Shown here: positions 9,698-18,621 of the stretch, one piece after another
Layout of the letters: each line of letters begins with the position of its first letter
Position numbering within the stretch: position 1 is the stretch's first letter
Assembly: GCA_025352125.1 (NCBI GenBank)
Contig: JANXTZ010000023.1
Coordinates: 1-64,000, forward strand
DNA length: 64,000 nucleotides
Direction: 5' to 3'
DNA from: Deinococcales bacterium
GTDB lineage: Bacteria > Deinococcota > Deinococci > Deinococcales > JAAFIG01
The notes under the pieces: model-generated
Database searches by the model: none
Told to the model about the DNA's origin: nothing
What the model saw: only the letters and a program-made list of their open reading frames with translations
Made by a program: the position numbers and the translations under genes

Positions 9698-11028
9698 TGC
9701 TTCGTGCTTTCCGCGATGCGTTCCAAATCCCGGAATTGCGCGGGAAGTTCATTGTCACGCTGATTTTGCTGGCTGTTTATCGTCTGGGGTCGGCACTGCC
9801 CACCCCAGGCGTCAATGCCACCGAACTCTCGAATAAACTCAGTTCTGGTGGTGCTGGCGGTGTTCTGAACACGCTTGGCTTGATCTCTGGCGGAAGTCTT
9901 TCGACTTTCAGCATCTTCGCCTTGGGCGTGCTGCCGTATATCACCGCCAGCATCGTCATGCAAATCCTGACCACCGCCGTCCCTGCGCTCGAGAAACTCC
10001 AAAAAGAGGGTCAAGAGGGTAGCCGTAGAATCAACCAATACACCCGTTATGCCGCGATTGGCTTGGGTGCGGTTCAGGCGCTGTTTTTTGCGACCTTAAT
10101 TCTCAATCAGGGCGTTTTGCGTCCAGGTTGGGGCAGCAACTTGCCACTGTTTTACCTGACGGTCGTTGCAACTCAGGTCGCTGGCGTTGCCTTTACCATG
10201 TGGCTGGGCGAACGCATTACCGAATACGGCATCGGCAACGGCGCAAGCTTGATTATCTTTGCTGGTATCGTCACGCGCTTTCCAACGGAAATCGCCCAAA
10301 CCTTGACCTTGATGAACACCGGTCAAGTTCAATTGCTGCAAATTCTGGGCTTTTTCTTGATGGTCATTGCCGTGATCGCAGGCATCGTTTTGATTCAACA
10401 AGGTGAACGACGCATTCCGGTGCAGTATGCCCGCAAAGTCGTCGGCAAAAGTGTCACAGGTGGTCAAGCCAGTTACATCCCCATGAAAATCAACACCGCA
10501 GGCGTAATCCCAATTATTTTCTCAGGTGCAATTTTGCAACTCTTGCAACTGCTGCCTCAAGCCTTCCCGAATTCTGCACTGGTTCGCCAAATCTCGAGCA
10601 CCCTGAGCACCCGCACTTGGTCGGGCTTGCTGGTCGAAGTGCTGTTCATCATTGGTTTCACTTACTTTTACACCATCATCAACTTTGACCCCAAACGCAT
10701 TGCCGAAAACTTGCGTGAGTACGGCGGATTTATTCCAGGTGTGCGTCCGGGTCAAGCCACCCAAGACCACTTGGATCGCATCAGCACCCGCATCACCTTC
10801 TGGGGCGCGATGTTCCTTGGAGCTTTGGCGATTATTCCAAGCATCGTTCAAAACTTTACAGGTGTTACAACCTTTCCATTGGCAGGAACAACCTTGCTGA
10901 TCGTGGTTGGTGTGGCACTCGATACCTTGCGTCAAATCGAATCGCAACTGTCGTTACGCAATTACGATGGCTTTATCAAAAAAGGTCGGATTCGTGGACG
11001 TACCCCAGTGGATGGTCCTGTTTCGTGA
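9697..11028 (+). CDS. secY: Preprotein translocase subunit SecY
   Basis: SecY is the pore of the Sec translocon in the inner membrane. The 443 residues show about ten hydrophobic segments. FIPGVRPGQATQDHLDRI near residue 345 and TGGQASYIPMKINTAGVIPIIF near 255-276 are SecY signatures. It sits directly after rplO as in most spc operons. A perfect 10-bp hairpin follows in the spacer before adk. Confidence 0.97.
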   Translation: MLRAFRDAFQIPELRGKFIVTLILLAVYRLGSALPTPGVNATELSNKLSSGGAGGVLNTLGLISGGSLSTFSIFALGVLPYITASIVMQILTTAVPALEKLQKEGQEGSRRINQYTRYAAIGLGAVQALFFATLILNQGVLRPGWGSNLPLFYLTVVATQVAGVAFTMWLGERITEYGIGNGASLIIFAGIVTRFPTEIAQTLTLMNTGQVQLLQILGFFLMVIAVIAGIVLIQQGERRIPVQYARKVVGKSVTGGQASYIPMKINTAGVIPIIFSGAILQLLQLLPQAFPNSALVRQISSTLSTRTWSGLLVEVLFIIGFTYFYTIINFDPKRIAENLREYGGFIPGVRPGQATQDHLDRISTRITFWGAMFLGALAIIPSIVQNFTGVTTFPLAGTTLLIVVGVALDTLRQIESQLSLRNYDGFIKKGRIRGRTPVDGPVS

Positions 11029-11056
11029 AGCTCAAAGGTTCAAACGCTTTAAACTT

Positions 11057-11083
11057 GCTGCTCGAGGTTTTTGCTCGAGCAGC
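11057..11083 (+). other. GCTGCTCGAG hairpin between secY and adk
   Basis: GCTGCTCGAG at 11057-11066 pairs perfectly with CTCGAGCAGC at 11074-11083 around a 7-nt loop. No U-run follows (GTATTTGCC), so it may be an attenuator, a processing site or only a paired CTCGAG copy. It lies 29 nt after secY. Confidence 0.5.
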
Positions 11084-11122
11084 GTATTTGCCTAAACTGC
11101 TTTCAATTTCTTGGGGTGTGGC

Positions 11123-11683
11123 ATGAGCAAAGTTGTGATTTTTTTAGGTCCTGCTGGAGCGGGTAAAGGCACTCAAGCCAAACGACTCGCCAAAGAGTTA
11201 AACATGGTTCAGCTTTCAACGGGCGACATGTTGCGCGACCACATGGCAAGGGGAACTGAACTGGGACAGCAAATCAAAGCCATTCAGAATTCTGGGCAAC
11301 TGGTTTCTGATGATATTGTGGTGGCTTTAATCCGCGACAAGCTCTCAGTCATGGACGATGTGCGCGTGATTTTTGATGGTTTCCCAAGAACCGTGACCCA
11401 AGCCCAAGCGCTTGACATGTTGCTCGAGGAACTCAGTGCGCCAATCTCAAGTGTGCCAGTCCTGGACGTGCCAGAAGATATTTTGCGGCTGCGTTTGACC
11501 AAACGTGCCGAAATCGAAAAACGTGCCGATGACACACCCCAAGGTATCGAGAAGCGCCTCGAGTTGTACCGCAAGGAAACCTCTGCCCTGATTCCATACT
11601 ACGAGCCTCGAGGTCATCTGTACCGCATTGATGGTCTGGGCGCACCCGAAGAAGTCTATGCCCGTTTGAAAGCTGTGATTTGA
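11123..11683 (+). CDS. adk: Adenylate kinase
   Basis: Catalyses ATP + AMP to 2 ADP in the cytoplasm. The P-loop GPAGAGKGT spans residues 9-17. FDGFPRT (~84-90) and the LID region RAEIEKRADDTPQGIEKRL follow. At 186 residues it is the short-LID form without the zinc cysteines. The ATG at 11123 is chosen over an upstream TTG at 11111 because it gives the normal MSKVVIFLGPAGAGKG start. It sits between secY and map, as in many bacteria. Confidence 0.96.
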   Translation: MSKVVIFLGPAGAGKGTQAKRLAKELNMVQLSTGDMLRDHMARGTELGQQIKAIQNSGQLVSDDIVVALIRDKLSVMDDVRVIFDGFPRTVTQAQALDMLLEELSAPISSVPVLDVPEDILRLRLTKRAEIEKRADDTPQGIEKRLELYRKETSALIPYYEPRGHLYRIDGLGAPEEVYARLKAVI

Positions 11684-11684
11684 C

Positions 11685-12479
11685 TTGATTTTAAAACGCC
11701 CCAACGAACTCGAGATCATGCACGAGGCTGGAAACTTGTTATTCCAGGTTCATGACTTGGTCGGTAAGGAAGTTACGCCTGGGGTTACGACCAAGCACTT
11801 GAATGAGATTGCTCAAGATGCTATACTTAAATTTGGTGCTCGTCCGGCGTTCCTGGGATACCACGGATTTCCTGCGACCATCAACGCATCAATCAATGAA
11901 GTTATCGTTCACGGCATTCCCGGCGCGAGAAAACTCGTCGCTGGCGACATCATCTCAATCGATATCGGGTTAATTTACAAAGGGTTTGTGGCAGACTCTG
12001 CCCGAACCTATCCTGTGGGTGAAATCAGCATCAAAGCCAGGAAATTGCTCGAGGTTACAGATGCCGCCCTCTGGGCGGGTATTCGTGCGTGTAAGGCTTA
12101 CGGTAGGCTCGGCGATGTCAGCAATGCCATACAGCGAACAGTCGAAAAAGCAGGTTTTAGTGTGGTGCGCGAATTTGTAGGACACGGCGTTGGACGTAAA
12201 ATGCACGAAGAACCCCAAGTGCCAAACTGGGGGAATGCAGGCAAGGGCGCAGTTTTAAAACCAGGTTTGACCATTGCCATCGAACCGATGGTGACAATAG
12301 GCAAAACCAAAGTAACTGTGTTAGACGACGGATGGACAGCCATCACCGATGACCGCAGCCTCAGCGCCCAAATTGAGCACACCGTCGCCATCACCCCCAA
12401 TGGACCCAGGGTTCTCACCCTTCCAAAAGGAATGCCTTACGGTCCAATTTACAAACCCCAAGAATTAACCGCAGTTTAA
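11685..12479 (+). CDS. map: Methionine aminopeptidase, type I
   Basis: Removes the initiator methionine from new proteins. The metal ligands are visible: D93, D104, H167, E200 and E231, with H76 as the further active-site histidine. The protein has 264 residues. The start appears to be TTG at 11685, 1 nt after the adk stop, because this restores the conserved N-terminus (KRPNELEIMHEAG). The ribosome-binding site is weak, so coupling to adk is likely. Confidence 0.94.
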   Translation: MILKRPNELEIMHEAGNLLFQVHDLVGKEVTPGVTTKHLNEIAQDAILKFGARPAFLGYHGFPATINASINEVIVHGIPGARKLVAGDIISIDIGLIYKGFVADSARTYPVGEISIKARKLLEVTDAALWAGIRACKAYGRLGDVSNAIQRTVEKAGFSVVREFVGHGVGRKMHEEPQVPNWGNAGKGAVLKPGLTIAIEPMVTIGKTKVTVLDDGWTAITDDRSLSAQIEHTVAITPNGPRVLTLPKGMPYGPIYKPQELTAV

Positions 12480-12547
12480 AGCTCGAGACTCAAATCAAGA
12501 AATCATTTTTCATTCGGTATTTTTAGAATTCTCAGCAGTAACAGCAC

Positions 12548-12596
12548 CCCACGTTGAACCCCGCCAGACGGGGCAACAGACCCCAACAGGCGTGGG
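12548..12596 (+). promoter_or_regulatory. Structured RNA leader before infA
   Basis: Two nested stems are visible in the 132-nt map-infA spacer: an outer CCCACG (12548-12553) with CGTGGG (12591-12596), and an inner CCCCG (12559-12563) with CGGGG (12569-12573). The infA ribosome-binding site GGAGGGTT follows within 7-14 nt. This arrangement could control infA translation. No known RNA family was recognised. Confidence 0.4.
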
Positions 12597-12611
12597 CAAC
12601 ACGGAGGGTTA

Positions 12612-12839
12612 ATGGCGAAAAAAGAGAAGAAAGTTGATGCGGTCCGCACCGAAGGAGTCATTCTCGAGGCGCTTCCCAACACCACGTTCACCGTCAAACT
12701 CGACTCGGGTCACGAATTACTGGCATACGTTTCTGGAAAGATGCGAATGAACTACATCCGCATTCTGCCAGGAGACCGCGTTGTGCTCGAGATCACGCCT
12801 TACGACACGACACGTGCCCGAATTGTCTACCGCAAGTAA
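12612..12839 (+). CDS. infA: Translation initiation factor IF-1
   Basis: OB-fold factor that occupies the 30S A site during initiation. The 75 residues include [20 protein letters not shown], the [18 protein letters not shown]-type core and [11 protein letters not shown] at the end. It has its own leader (12480-12611) and the ribosome-binding site GGAGGGTTA. Next to rpmJ, as expected. Confidence 0.97.
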   Translation: MAKKEKKVDAVRTEGVILEALPNTTFTVKLDSGHELLAYVSGKMRMNYIRILPGDRVVLEITPYDTTRARIVYRK

Positions 12840-12877
12840 GCACCGAGCAATCTGAACCACCCAAATTTATCCACAAA

Positions 12878-12902
12878 GACAGTTCAGCACCACCGAACTG
12901 TC
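12878..12902 (+). other. GACAGTTC hairpin between infA and rpmJ
   Basis: GACAGTTC (12878-12885) and GAACTGTC (12895-12902) form a perfect 8-bp stem with a 9-nt loop in the 130-nt infA-rpmJ spacer. There is no U-tract. It could be a processing or regulatory stem. Confidence 0.4.
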
Positions 12903-12969
12903 GAGCGCTGCTACGAGACAAAAGCTCGAGAAGCTCGAGAACACTCCCTGCGGCGCGAAGGAGGCACAA

Positions 12970-13083
12970 GTGAAAGTTAGGTCCAGCGTCAAGAAGATTT
13001 GCGACAACTGTAAAGTCGTTCGTCGCCACGGCAAGGTTTTTGTGATTTGCAAAGACCCCAATCATAAGCAAAGGCAGGGTTAA
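12970..13083 (+). CDS. rpmJ: 50S ribosomal protein L36, zinc type
   Basis: A 37-residue protein, [20 protein letters not shown] and onward, with C11, C14, C27 and H33 forming the zinc site. L36 is the smallest large-subunit protein. It starts at GTG 12970 with GGAGG at 12960-12964, and is 2 nt from rpsM. Confidence 0.96.
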   Translation: MKVRSSVKKICDNCKVVRRHGKVFVICKDPNHKQRQG

Positions 13084-13085
13084 TC

Positions 13086-13466
13086 ATGGCACGTATTGCC
13101 GGTGTTGATCTGCCCCGCGAGAAGCGCGTAGAAATTGCGCTGAACTACATCTTCGGTGTTGGTCCGACCCGTTCCAAAGAAATTTTGGCGGCAACGGGCA
13201 TCAACCCTGATACCCGAGTCAAGAATTTGACCGAATCGGAGCAAACCAAACTCCGTGATGCCGTCGAAAAGACCTACAAGGTCGAAGGCGACTTGCGTTC
13301 GGAAATTGGTCAGAACATCAAACGCTTGATGGACATTGGTTCGTACCGTGGTTTGCGTCACCGTAAATCATTGCCGACCCGTGGTCAACGCACCCGCACC
13401 AACTCTCGCACCCGAAAAGGTCCGAAGAAGACGGTGGCTGGTAAGAAGAAGGCGGCGAGGAAGTAA
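13086..13466 (+). CDS. rpsM: 30S ribosomal protein S13
   Basis: S13 is a head protein contacting P-site tRNA. The 126 residues begin [40 protein letters not shown] (residues ~82-101) is the family signature. It heads the alpha cluster. The basic Lys-rich tail is typical. Confidence 0.97.
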   Translation: MARIAGVDLPREKRVEIALNYIFGVGPTRSKEILAATGINPDTRVKNLTESEQTKLRDAVEKTYKVEGDLRSEIGQNIKRLMDIGSYRGLRHRKSLPTRGQRTRTNSRTRKGPKKTVAGKKKAARK

Positions 13467-13858
13467 TGGCGAAACCAGTCAAAGGCAAAGCGACCAAGCC
13501 CAAACGTCGCAACATTGGTTCTGGTAAGGCGTACATCAGCGCCAGTTACAACAACACGATTGTCACGATTGCAGACCCCGATGGCAACCCTGTCGCTTGG
13601 TCGAGCGGTGGCACCATCGGTTACAAAGGCAGCAAAAAGGGTACACCCTACGCCGCCCAACTTGCAGCCGCCGACGCTGCCAAAAAAGCCCAAGGCATGG
13701 GCATGACGATTGTTGATGTCGTCGTGCGCGGTACAGGCAGTGGGCGCGAACAAGCAATCCGTGCCATTCAAGCCTCGGGCTTGGATGTGCGTTCGATCAT
13801 GGATGACACCCCAGTTCCACACAATGGCTGCCGTGCGCGGAAGAAGTTGAGGCTCTAA
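13466..13858 (+). CDS. rpsK: 30S ribosomal protein S11
   Basis: S11 lies on the 30S platform. The signature at residues ~94-116 reads [20 protein letters not shown], and the C-terminus [18 protein letters not shown] is intact. 130 residues. TAATG overlaps link it to rpsM and rpsD. Confidence 0.97.
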   Translation: MAKPVKGKATKPKRRNIGSGKAYISASYNNTIVTIADPDGNPVAWSSGGTIGYKGSKKGTPYAAQLAAADAAKKAQGMGMTIVDVVVRGTGSGREQAIRAIQASGLDVRSIMDDTPVPHNGCRARKKLRL

Positions 13859-14475
13859 TGGCGAGATACACAGGTCCAATGGTTAAACTCTGCCGTCGTG
13901 AAGGCGTAAACCTTTTCGACTCGGAGAAAGTCAACAAATACCTCACCAAGCGCCCCTACGCGCCAGGTCAGCACGGTCAACGCCGCAAAGGTCGCACCAG
14001 CGATTACGGCGTGCGTCTGCGCGAAAAGCAAAAATTGATTCGTATTTACGGCATGACTGAAAAGCCATTCCGCAACCTCTTCGCCGAGGCAGCCCGCCGA
14101 GACGGCGTGACCGGTACGGTCTTCTTGCAATTGCTCGAGTCACGTCTGGACAACGTCGTGTACCGCATGGGCATCGCCACCACCCGCCGTCAAGCCCGTC
14201 AGTTCGTGTATCACGATCACGTGCGCGTCAACGGTAAAAAAGTGGACGTTGCCAGTTATCACCTGAAACCAGGCGATGTCGTGGGCTTGAGCGAAAAAGC
14301 CAAAAGCTTGGTGCTGATCAAAGAAAATCTCGAGGGACAAAAGCGTCGCCGCACCGTGCCCTGGATTGGCTTTGACCCAGAAAAGGGTGAGGGCACATAC
14401 ACCCGCCTGCCAGCCCGCGAAGACCTTGCCATCCCAGTCAACGAACAATTTGTTGTCGAGTATTACTCACGATAA
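13858..14475 (+). CDS. rpsD: 30S ribosomal protein S4 (zinc-free form)
   Basis: S4 nucleates 16S rRNA folding and often autoregulates the alpha operon. The 205 residues include the S4 RNA-binding domain ([20 protein letters not shown]). Thermus S4 binds zinc through an N-terminal CxxC...C...C; here only C12 of LCRREG remains, so this is the cysteine-poor form. The stop is followed by a 117-nt spacer before rpoA. Confidence 0.97.
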   Translation: MARYTGPMVKLCRREGVNLFDSEKVNKYLTKRPYAPGQHGQRRKGRTSDYGVRLREKQKLIRIYGMTEKPFRNLFAEAARRDGVTGTVFLQLLESRLDNVVYRMGIATTRRQARQFVYHDHVRVNGKKVDVASYHLKPGDVVGLSEKAKSLVLIKENLEGQKRRRTVPWIGFDPEKGEGTYTRLPAREDLAIPVNEQFVVEYYSR

Positions 14476-14592
14476 ATGACCAGTTCGACACGATAAAGAT
14501 TCGAGATCATTGTCCAAGTACAACATCACACCCGCTAACCTCGAGCGTCTAACCACCCCCTCGAGCAAAGCCATTCGCAATTGGAGGCACCT

Positions 14593-15564
14593 GTGGATTT
14601 GAAACCCCGCCTGGTCGCACGCACTGAAGGACACTACGGCGAGTTCGTTCTCGAGCCATTGGCACGAGGCTTTGGTGTGACAATCGGAAACCCGCTTCGT
14701 CGCATTTTACTCTCGAGCATTCCTGGCACGGCTGTCACAAGCGTGTACATCGAAGACGTACTGCACGAGTTCTCCACCATCCCTGGTGTGACCGAAGACG
14801 TGATTCACATCATCCTCAACCTCAAAGAACTCGTGGTGAAATTCCACGGCAGCGGACCCAAGACCCTCTCGATTCGCGTCGAAGGTCCGAAAGTCGTGAC
14901 CGCCGCCGACCTCGAGTGTCCATCTGATGCTGAGGTCGTGAATCTGGACCAACCAATCTGCACGATTGGCAAAGGTGGCAAGCTGGTCATGGAAGTCCGC
15001 GTCGAAGAGGGCGTGGGTTACATCCCAAGTGAGCGTCACAACACCAAAGACCGCATCAACTCCATACCCGTTGACGCGATTTTTACCCCCGTCAAACGCG
15101 TGGCGTACCATGTCGAAGACACCCGCGTTGGACAACAAACCGATCTTGACCGTTTGATCCTGCGCGTCTGGACGGACGGCAGCATTACTCCAGAGCACGC
15201 CCTCGATGAAGCCGTGGACATCCTCCGCGACCAACTGAATGTGTTCTCGAGCGGTGAGAAAATCATGGAAAAGACGGTCACACCCGTCCCATCTGCCGTG
15301 ATTGCCCGCGAAATAGCACCAGTCGTCAAAGCCATCGAAGCAACCCCCGTGGTTGCCAGCGCCGCCAGCAACAAAGTCACGCTCGAGGGACTGGGTTTAA
15401 CCACCCGCGTTCTTCACAGCCTTAAAGAAGAAGGCGTGGACAGCGTGGACGCGCTGATCGCCCTTTCCGAAAAAGACCTCAAGAAAGTCCCAGGCGTGGG
15501 AGAGCGCAGCCTTGACGAAATCAAGAAACAACTCGCCATGTACAGCCTGGAACTCAAAGATTAA
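14593..15564 (+). CDS. rpoA: DNA-directed RNA polymerase subunit alpha
   Basis: Alpha dimerises to start RNA polymerase assembly and contacts UP elements and activators. The N-terminal domain reads GFGVTIGNPLRRILLSSIPG (~27-46). The C-terminal domain (~250-323) ends VPGVGERSLDEIKKQLAMYS. I choose GTG 14593, 5 nt after GGAGG, rather than the in-frame TTG 14581 which precedes that site. Length 323. Confidence 0.97.
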   Translation: MDLKPRLVARTEGHYGEFVLEPLARGFGVTIGNPLRRILLSSIPGTAVTSVYIEDVLHEFSTIPGVTEDVIHIILNLKELVVKFHGSGPKTLSIRVEGPKVVTAADLECPSDAEVVNLDQPICTIGKGGKLVMEVRVEEGVGYIPSERHNTKDRINSIPVDAIFTPVKRVAYHVEDTRVGQQTDLDRLILRVWTDGSITPEHALDEAVDILRDQLNVFSSGEKIMEKTVTPVPSAVIAREIAPVVKAIEATPVVASAASNKVTLEGLGLTTRVLHSLKEEGVDSVDALIALSEKDLKKVPGVGERSLDEIKKQLAMYSLELKD

Positions 15565-15609
15565 ACAACCCCCTCGAGAAGAACCCCTCGAGCATCCTGG
15601 AGGAATATT

Positions 15610-15963
15610 ATGCGTCACGGTGTATCCGGACGAAGACTCAGCCGCTCCTCGAGCCACCGCCGCGCTTTGGCGACTGCTCAGGCCACAGCGCTCATCCGCG
15701 AAGGTCGAATCGAAACGACCCTCGCCAAAGCCAAAGAACTCCGCCCATACGTGGAGAGCCTCATCACCACCGCCAAAGGTGGCAGCTTGCACAACATTCG
15801 CACGGTTGGCAAAGACATTCATGACCGTGCCGTACTGAAAAAATTGTTTGAAGAAATTGCACCAAAGTTTGCCACCCGCAACGGTGGATACACCCGCATT
15901 CTTCGCACCGGCATCCGTCGCGGTGATGCAGCGCCAACCGCAATTATTGAATTCGTAGAGTAA
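15610..15963 (+). CDS. rplQ: 50S ribosomal protein L17
   Basis: L17 lies near the tunnel exit. The 117 residues begin [20 protein letters not shown] and carry the [16 protein letters not shown] signature. CTGGAGGAATATT is a good ribosome-binding site. It is the last gene of the ribosomal superoperon and is followed by a strong terminator. Confidence 0.97.
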   Translation: MRHGVSGRRLSRSSSHRRALATAQATALIREGRIETTLAKAKELRPYVESLITTAKGGSLHNIRTVGKDIHDRAVLKKLFEEIAPKFATRNGGYTRILRTGIRRGDAAPTAIIEFVE

Positions 15964-15978
15964 GAAACACGAATTTTT

Positions 15979-16016
15979 AAAGCTCGAGCTTCGATTTTTG
16001 AAGCTCGAGCTTTTTT
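15979..16016 (+). terminator. Intrinsic terminator of the ribosomal superoperon
   Basis: AAAGCTCGAGCTTC (15979-15992) pairs perfectly with GAAGCTCGAGCTTT (16000-16013) around a 7-nt loop, and six T's run from 16011. Each arm contains a CTCGAG palindrome. It ends the long + strand operon. Confidence 0.9.
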
Positions 16017-16058
16017 GGTTTTCAGGTTTTGGCTTGTGGAGTTGTAAAGTTGAACAGA

Positions 16059-16832
16059 ATGGAACATACAACTGTAGAACTCGAGCAAGCTATCGAGAAA
16101 CTGTACGAGGTTTTCTCAAAATATCCTTACCCCCAAAGTCCCAGTTTTGGCGATAGTACTTTTTATGATTCCCAAAAAGATGCTGCTGCTTTGGCTGCCA
16201 AACCATTGCGTGAAATTGAAACTTGGATTTTACAGCTCTATGTTCAAGAAGCATATTTCGATTGGGGTGACACTAACGACTTCAAACATTTTTTACCTCG
16301 AGCTTTAGAAGTGATGGCACGCTATGAGAATGACTGGCTTGATTCAGAAGTCGTCATGGGCAGACTCAGGGGACAAAATGATGATGGCTGGAAAACTTGG
16401 TCATTGCAAGAGCAGAACGCAATTTACGAATTTGCTGTGGCTTGGTGGAAGGCACGTATTAACGAAAGTCTACTGGATTCTGACCATTCATATTGGTGGG
16501 ATACACAACTTTGCATTTTGGCGCAAGCTTTTGATGATTTGACTCCATTCATCAGGATTTGGAGGGATAACGTTTTGTTGGATTCAACTTTAAATTACGC
16601 AGATTTTGTAACCAGTTTTCTTTTAAACGATAAAAAAGAAATGTCCTCGGCGTATTGGGGAAATTCACCAGATATCGAGTATCAAAAAATTTGGATTGTG
16701 CTAGCTACACCTGAAGTTCTTAGCGTGTTGCGCGAGCGCCACGACATATTTTGGCAAGAAAAGAACGCAACCGCAATTCTCAAAGCAATTCAAATCCTTG
16801 AAGAATCACTTGCCGATTCCGCATCCAAGTAA
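16059..16832 (+). CDS. Unknown protein, 257 residues
   Basis: I do not recognise a family. The protein is acidic and rich in Trp, Tyr and Asp (for example WILQLYVQEAYFDWGDTNDF near residue 54), with no signal peptide or membrane segment. ATG 16059 is preferred over an upstream start at 16029 because TAAAGT at 16045-16050 lies 8 nt before it, fitting the leaderless promoters seen elsewhere here. It sits alone after the ribosomal terminator. Its base composition is more AT-rich than the ribosomal genes. Confidence 0.75.
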   Translation: MEHTTVELEQAIEKLYEVFSKYPYPQSPSFGDSTFYDSQKDAAALAAKPLREIETWILQLYVQEAYFDWGDTNDFKHFLPRALEVMARYENDWLDSEVVMGRLRGQNDDGWKTWSLQEQNAIYEFAVAWWKARINESLLDSDHSYWWDTQLCILAQAFDDLTPFIRIWRDNVLLDSTLNYADFVTSFLLNDKKEMSSAYWGNSPDIEYQKIWIVLATPEVLSVLRERHDIFWQEKNATAILKAIQILEESLADSASK

Positions 16833-16849
16833 ACTCGAGCTTCACAATT

Positions 16850-17056
16850 TCACTCCAAACCTCGCCCACCCTTTTGATCCTCGAGTTTCAAACTGACCTT
16901 GTACCCAAGTGCTTCCGCGTACTGCACCAAACTGCTGAATGCCGTTTCGGATTTTGGATGCTCCAACGCCGCTATTCTCGAGTGGTTGCGATTCAGAAAT
17001 TGCTCGAGCAATACAGAGAGGCGGGTTTTGGCTTCGTGAATGTTGACTTGAATCAA
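16850..17056 (-). pseudogene. Chimeric antitoxin remnant (Phd-like head, XRE-like tail)
   Basis: The 68-residue frame begins MIQVNIHEAKTRLSVLLEQF, the N-terminal signature of Phd/YefM antitoxins. From about residue 22 it instead reads NHSRIAALEHPKSETAFSSL, then LVQYAEALGYKVSLKLE, the recognition-helix and tail signature of XRE/HigA-type antitoxins. The first helices of the HTH are missing. The simplest view is a deletion that joined two antitoxin genes. No toxin gene is adjacent. It may still be expressed. Confidence 0.55.
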
Positions 17057-17129
17057 AAACCAAAATTGGTTTCACTCACTCAAATTTGCAATCTCGAGTT
17101 TCACTTCAATATTGGGTTATCCTCGGGTC

Positions 17130-18131
17130 GTGCCCGATTTACCAGCGCTTTTAAACAACACACCCAAACTCGAGGAATTGTTGCAAATAGCCCGAGTCAA
17201 ACGCGTTTCACTCGAGCAAAACCCGAGCACGACAGCCTTTCGGTTGGTGAACTCGGGTGCGGATGAAATTGCGGATTTGAGCGTGGATTTTTTTGCTGGG
17301 GTTTTGGTGGCAAGTTTGTACGCTGAACTTTCAGAAAAGCAAGAAAACGTCTTGCTCGAGGTGCTGGCACAAACCTTTGCCCCAGTGTCGATTTACCTTA
17401 AACGCCGTCCCAAAGAGGCACGTCATGTGGCGAATGTGGCTCGGGATTCGCTCGCGCCCGACGCGCCAGCTTGGGGCGAACGCGTGGATGAAATTGAAAT
17501 TCTCGAGAATGGTGTGAAGTACCTGATTCGACCTGGTGGGGATTTGAGCGTGGGTTTGTTCTTGGACATGCGCGAATCCAGGGCGTGGTTAAAGCATCAT
17601 GTGGCTGGAAAAACGATGCTGAACACGTTTGCTTACACTTGCGGTTTTGGTCTGATCTCGAGCTTAAACGGTGCAACTCGAGCAGTAAATCTTGACCTTT
17701 CACGTCGGGTGCTCGATTGGGGACAGGACAATTACCGTCTGAATAAACTCGAGCCAAAGCGTTTTGATTTTATCTCTGGGGATGTGTTCGATTGGCTGAC
17801 GCGGTTCTCGAGACGTGGAGACAAGTTTGACGTGGTGGTTCTTGACCCACCCAGTTTTGCGACTTCAAAACACATCAGGTTTTCGGCGGCGACCAATTAT
17901 GACGAACTTGTCGAACTTGCCGCCAGCATTGTCACGCCTGAGGGTTTGCTCTTGGCGTGTTGCAACAACGCCCAGGTTTCCAAGCGAAATTTCTATGCGC
18001 AAATCAAAACGGGTTTGAAACGTGCTGGTCGGGGATTTAACCTTCTTCAAAGCTTGGGGCAATCCAAAATAGATTTCCCAACGCTTAATAACCTCGAGTC
18101 TCCACTGAAAGTATTTGCACTTGAAGTGTAA
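17130..18131 (+). CDS. RlmI-like class I SAM-dependent rRNA methyltransferase
   Basis: Likely 23S rRNA cytosine-5 methyltransferase of the RlmI/RlmK group. The SAM site reads MLNTFAYTCGFGLISS (~residues 164-179) and the catalytic-region motif VVLDPPSFATSKH (~238-250) is clear; DLSVGLFLDMRESRAWL is a family block. I set the start at GTG 17130: TATCCT at 17118-17123 ends 6 nt before it, the leaderless spacing found at other genes. An earlier TTG at 17112 is in frame. 333 residues. Confidence 0.85.
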   Translation: MPDLPALLNNTPKLEELLQIARVKRVSLEQNPSTTAFRLVNSGADEIADLSVDFFAGVLVASLYAELSEKQENVLLEVLAQTFAPVSIYLKRRPKEARHVANVARDSLAPDAPAWGERVDEIEILENGVKYLIRPGGDLSVGLFLDMRESRAWLKHHVAGKTMLNTFAYTCGFGLISSLNGATRAVNLDLSRRVLDWGQDNYRLNKLEPKRFDFISGDVFDWLTRFSRRGDKFDVVVLDPPSFATSKHIRFSAATNYDELVELAASIVTPEGLLLACCNNAQVSKRNFYAQIKTGLKRAGRGFNLLQSLGQSKIDFPTLNNLESPLKVFALEV

Positions 18132-18138
18132 GACTTAT

Positions 18139-18144
18139 TAAAAT
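18139..18144 (+). promoter_or_regulatory. -10 box of a leaderless promoter (DUF3052-like gene)
   Basis: TAAAAT ends 6 nt before the ATG at 18151, so transcription would begin at or next to the start codon. No Shine-Dalgarno sequence is present. Confidence 0.55.
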
Positions 18145-18150
18145 GTCCCC

Positions 18151-18576
18151 ATGTCCGTCAAACTGGTCGAAACACTCGGGATCAAGGAAGGCTCTTTGGT
18201 TGGTTTGCTCAATCCGCCAGATGGTTTTTACGAATCACTTGCACCATTACCGCCACGGGTTGAAATTTTTTTAAGGCTCGAGGGTCGTTTTGATGTGGTG
18301 ATCGCATTTTGTCAGACGCGTTTGGAACTCGAAGAAACCTTCCCGAAAGTTCACGCGAGTTTGCGGGCGCATTCGGTGGCGTGGATTGGGCATCCCAACC
18401 CGCTGACGGAACTCAGTTCGGATTTAAACGAAGACCGTGGTTGGGTCAGTTTGCACCGTGCGGGTTACAAGCAGGGACAGGTGCATAAATTGAACAAACT
18501 CTGGACAGTCCGCGAGTGGCGGCTTGCAGAAACGCTGTCACATTTGGGACGCGGGGCGGTCAAACCGAAGGAGTGA
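18151..18576 (+). CDS. DUF3052-like protein
   Basis: A 141-residue protein resembling the DUF3052 family: an N-terminal GIKEGSLVGLLNPPDGFYES, a strand reading RFDVVIAFCQTRLELEETFP and a WIGHPNPLTELSSDLNE block followed by WVSLHRAGYKQGQVHKLNKLW. The family is cytoplasmic and of unknown function. Transcribed from its own leaderless promoter, 46 nt upstream of polA. Confidence 0.7.
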   Translation: MSVKLVETLGIKEGSLVGLLNPPDGFYESLAPLPPRVEIFLRLEGRFDVVIAFCQTRLELEETFPKVHASLRAHSVAWIGHPNPLTELSSDLNEDRGWVSLHRAGYKQGQVHKLNKLWTVREWRLAETLSHLGRGAVKPKE

Positions 18577-18609
18577 AGCGGGCGCGTTTCGCTGGCAACA
18601 GAATTCGGG

Positions 18610-18615
18610 TACAAT
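18610..18615 (+). promoter_or_regulatory. -10 box of the leaderless polA promoter
   Basis: TACAAT ends 6 nt before the polA ATG at 18622. A weak -35 (TTTCGC, 18587-18592) lies 17 nt upstream. No Shine-Dalgarno sequence lies in between. Confidence 0.6.
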
Positions 18616-18621
18616 ACCATC

